Assembly (NCBI GenBank): GCA_025174535.1
Contig: JALBUN010000009.1
Location: forward strand, 124,001-188,000
Length of the DNA stretch: 64,000 bases
Direction: 5' to 3'
Source: Cantharellus purpuraceus
Taxonomy: Eukaryota; Basidiomycota; Agaricomycetes; Cantharellales; Hydnaceae
Shown: positions 60,876 through 64,000 of the stretch, piece after piece
Layout: every line of letters begins with the position of its first letter
Position numbering within the stretch: the first letter of the stretch is position 1
Position numbers and translations under genes: made by a program
Notes under the pieces: generated by a model
What the model was told of the DNA's origin: nothing
Seen by the model: only the letters and a program-made list of their open reading frames with translations
Databases searched by the model: none

Positions 60876-62322
60876 TGTATGGGGACTGGTTTTCCCTTAA
60901 AAGATCTTGTTTAGACCCCAAAACTGTACAATTCCGCTTGATGGCCTTAAAATATCAGCATATATCTGCTGCTTTCTCTTGATTCAGGGCCATTCAAATA
61001 TTCTCTATTTTTTCATATTTTTTTGGGAATTTTCCATGCAGAAATGAGTCTACAAACTTATTGTTCTGCTGGGCAAAGTTTTGGGACCCACATGGACCCA
61101 CAAACCTTCGCAGATGTCAGCAGCCCCAAAGTCAGCTGGAGTCACCTGGACAACTGACTCATTTTCACATGACTCATTTCAATCTCCAACTCAATCTGGT
61201 CACCACTGCCAGTAAATCCTCAATATCTTCGCAACCACTGCACCTCCTGACTCCATTTTCAGTGGAGAGTTCAATAAAAGCTGTGCCTACCCATAGCTGT
61301 GCTAATCAGCCTGGGAAACCAAGTATTGACCAAGTTATTTGAGTAATGATGACTCATGCAATGACTCCTGCCATGACTCATGCTATGACTCCTTCCATGA
61401 CTCATACCATGACTCCTGTGATTACTCATACTATGACTCCTGCTCTGAGTCACACTATGACTCCATCCATGACTCATGCCATGAGTCAGAGCAAATCCAA
61501 GCAGCTCATTGGCTAGGAAACTTCCACCCCCTTCTCACATATTCCACTAGCTTCCAGTAGTTTCCATCTATTAATAGGTAGAAGTTTCCAGTAGTATTAG
61601 TCAGCTCCTGTAAATACAATATAAAAGGAGCCCATTCTGCCTCTGAATAAATAACCATTTCTACCCCATCATTTGCACATCAGTGTGACTAGAGTGACAT
61701 ACAGTGTCATCCTCTATATCTCAGTAACTGTTGATTGTCCAGTTCAAGGGTTGCTTACAGTTGTGTAACTGTATTCGATTGCACTTGAAGTAGTGATTGT
61801 CCTGCTTTGGGCATGAGTGTAGTATCTACCTCACGTGACTATGAATCTACAGGGTGAGATTGTCTGTCGATAGTCCTGCCATTAGTGCTCTTGTTTAAGT
61901 TACTAGTGTGTACTGCCTTTGCAGAGCATTAGAATCTTGAACTTGTGTGAAGCAGTTGCTAGACTACTTCACACATCGCTGTTACCTGCTTCAGAGTGTC
62001 ACTGGTTGGACGGTTGGATTCATCCACCTACTTCCTCTAGCCTCTAAGTGCATTCCCCTCTTTCTGGAATATCTGGACCCCTAAGCGTCCGTGAACTCTA
62101 GACTCTGGAAGTCTTATTCATTCTCTACTGCTAAGAAACGTATTACCTTCCTGCGTATCGTCTGCATTGACCATTACAACGGATTGTAACCAAAGTACAA
62201 ACGTTAAATCATTTCTGGAGTTGTGCTGCAGTAGGACTTGATATTCTTCTCAGCTGTTCATTCACGGAATTGTGGTGATTTAGAGTTTGCCCTAACACCA
62301 TAATTTTGCGGGTTCCAAAACA
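60876..62322 (+). mobile_element. LTR, family A2 (1447 bp)
   Basis: TGTATGGGGACT...GGTTCCAAAACA. Six perfect TGACTCA/TGAGTCA heptamers lie at 61347-61490, upstream of the TATA-like AATATAAAAGGAGCC near 61618. The flanks do not match, so it is rearranged. Confidence 0.82.
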
Positions 62323-62654
62323 GGAGGAGAGGGAATGCTTGGAGGCCGCAGTGAGGAGGGGTGGACCACCCAAGGCTCTGGCTCCAACGGAGCCATTTGG
62401 TGGACCCGGCGTAACTTGCGACTTATGTCGTGATGCGGGTGTGGAGTGTGTGTGGCCTACCGGCCCAACTCGCCGACTTTGGTCCTGTGATCGTTGTCAG
62501 GGTCGGAAAGGAGGGTGTAGGATCGATGGAAAGTTCGATCCCTGGAGTCAGAGCGTCAAGCCCCGACTAGTGGTACAAGGAGGGGCAGAGAAGGAATCGG
62601 AGGGTCGTCTGACCAAAAAGAGGCAGACTGAGATGGGTGCTGTAGCAGCCGGGG
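62323..62654 (+). pseudogene. Gypsy antisense ORF, copy 3: Zn2Cys6-like fragment
   Basis: Open throughout: EERECLEAAVRRGGPPKALA, then CDLCRDAGVEC, 12 residues, CDRCQGRKGGC, then KPRLVVQGGAEKESEGRLTK. All six cysteines and their spacing match copy 2. It is cut on both sides by family A2 LTRs in opposite orientation. Confidence 0.75.
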
Positions 62655-64000
62655 TGTTTTGGAACCCGCAAAATTATGGTGTTAGGGCAAACTCTAAATC
62701 ACCACAATTCCGTGAATGAACAGCTGAGAAGAATATCAAATCCTACTGCAGCACAACTCCAGAAACAATTTAACGTTTGTACTTTGGTTACAATCCCTTG
62801 TAATGGTCAATGCAGACGATACGCAGGAAGGTAATACATTTCTTAGCAGTAGGGAATGAATAAGACTTCCAGAGTCTAGAGTTCACGGACGCTTAGGGGT
62901 CCAGATATTCCAAAAAGAGGGGAATGCACTTAGAGGCTAGAGGAAGTAGGTGGATGAATCCAACCGTCCAACCAGTGACACTCTGAAGCAGGTAACAGCG
63001 ATGTGTGAAGTAGTCTAGCAACTGCTTCACACAAGTTCAAGATTCTAATGCTCTGCAAAGGCAGTACACACTAGTAACTTAAACAAGAGCACTAATGGCA
63101 GGACTATCGACAGACAATCTCACCCTGTAGATTCGTAGTCACGCGAGGTAGATACTACACTCACGCCCAAAGCAGGACAATCACTACTTCAAGTGCAATC
63201 GAATACAGTTACACAACTGTAAGCAACCCTTGAACTGGACAATCAACAGTTACTGAGATATAGAGGATGACACTGTATGTCACTCTAGTCACACTGATGT
63301 GCAAATGATGGGGTAGAAATGGTTATTTATTTCAGAGGCAGAATGGGCTCCTTTTATATTGTATTTACAGGAGCTGACTAATACTACTGGAAACTTCTAC
63401 CTATTAATAGATGGAAACTACTGGAAGCTAGTGGAATATGTGAGAAGGGGGTGGAAGTTTCCTAGCCAATGAGCTGCTTGGATTTGCTCTGACTCAGGGC
63501 ATGAGTCATGGATGGAGTCATAGTGTGACTCGGAGCAGGAGTCATAGTATGAGTAATCACAGGAGTCATGGTATGAGTCATGGAAGGAGTCATAGCATGA
63601 GTCATGGCAGGAGTCATTGCATGAGTCACCATTACTCAAATAACTTGGTCAATACTTCGTTTCCCAGGCTGATTAGCACAGCTATGGGTAGGCACAGCTT
63701 CTATTGAACTCTCCACTGAAAATGGAGTCAGGAGGTGCAGTGGTTGGGAAGATATTGAGGATTTACTGGCAGTGGTGACCAGATTGAGTTGGAGATTGAA
63801 ATGAGTCATGTGATTGAAAATGAGTCAGTTGTCCGGGTGACTCCGGCTGACTTTGAGGCTGCTGACATCTGCGAAGGTTTGTGGGTCCATGTGGGTCCCA
63901 AAACTTTGCCCAGCAGAACAATAAGTTTGTAGACTCATTTCTGCATGGAAAATTCCTGAAAAAATATGAAAAAATAGAGAATATTTGAATGGCCCTGAAT
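62655..64000 (-). mobile_element. LTR, family A2, runs off the window
   Basis: Starts TGTTTTGGAACC and follows 35301-36798 to the end of the window, about 120 bp short of the expected terminus. Five perfect TGACTCA-type sites are at 63493-63628. Confidence 0.82.

Noticed and set aside
1..64000. tRNA or rRNA genes
   Set aside because: No cloverleaf with A and B boxes and no rRNA-like block was recognised by eye; a covariance-model search would be needed to exclude them.

Overview
The window is nuclear DNA of a filamentous basidiomycete, probably an agaricomycete. Intact genes are cut by many ~45-60 bp introns with GT-AG (once GC-AG) ends. Recognisable families include a basidiomycete O-fucosyltransferase-like protein, a drug:H+ antiporter-type MFS transporter and a G-protein alpha subunit with a long insertion. 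More than half of the window is transposon-derived, mostly LTR elements nested in one another. No rRNA, tRNA or CRISPR was seen.

Layout. 1-10 kb is gene-bearing: an O-fucosyltransferase-like gene (minus, 5 exons), an MFS transporter (plus, 12 exons, one of 18 nt) and a zinc-finger-like protein (minus, 5 exons, one-base frame offset). 10.5-11.5 kb holds a Copia fragment and a broken glycosyltransferase. 12-20 kb is repeats: solo LTRs of family A (1432 bp, 5-bp target duplications), family D LTRs, a MITE-like element and the 3' half of a Gypsy element. 20-34 kb has little recognisable coding sequence. It contains a ~5-6 kb diverged direct duplication (about 22-27.8 versus 27.8-34 kb), an ~800 bp fold-back palindrome at 26.4-27.2 kb and a decayed minus-strand gene at 32-33.7 kb. 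35-47 kb is a nest: an 8.9 kb Gypsy chromovirus (37440-46316) sits inside a family A2 LTR and is itself hit by a family A LTR and other insertions. 47-49.3 kb carries gag and Copia remnants. 51-53.7 kb is the G-alpha gene. 55-64 kb is again nested LTR elements.

Main points. (1) The Gypsy family carries, between pol and the 3' LTR and on the opposite strand, an ORF seen in three copies. It encodes a charged coiled coil followed by six cysteines spaced C-x2-C-x6-C-x12-C-x2-C-x6-C, the spacing of a fungal Zn(II)2Cys6 DNA-binding cluster. The element's own LTR is rich in CCG/CGG triplets, the classical half-site of such proteins. (2) LTR subfamily A2 has an array of TGACTCA/TGAGTCA (AP-1/Gcn4-type) sites, in one copy locked to a 24-bp period, upstream of its TATA box. 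(3) The in-frame stops in the Gypsy integrase region are TGA, mostly where relatives have arginine, and differences between its two LTRs are mainly CpG transitions, so CpG-directed C-to-T decay is likely.
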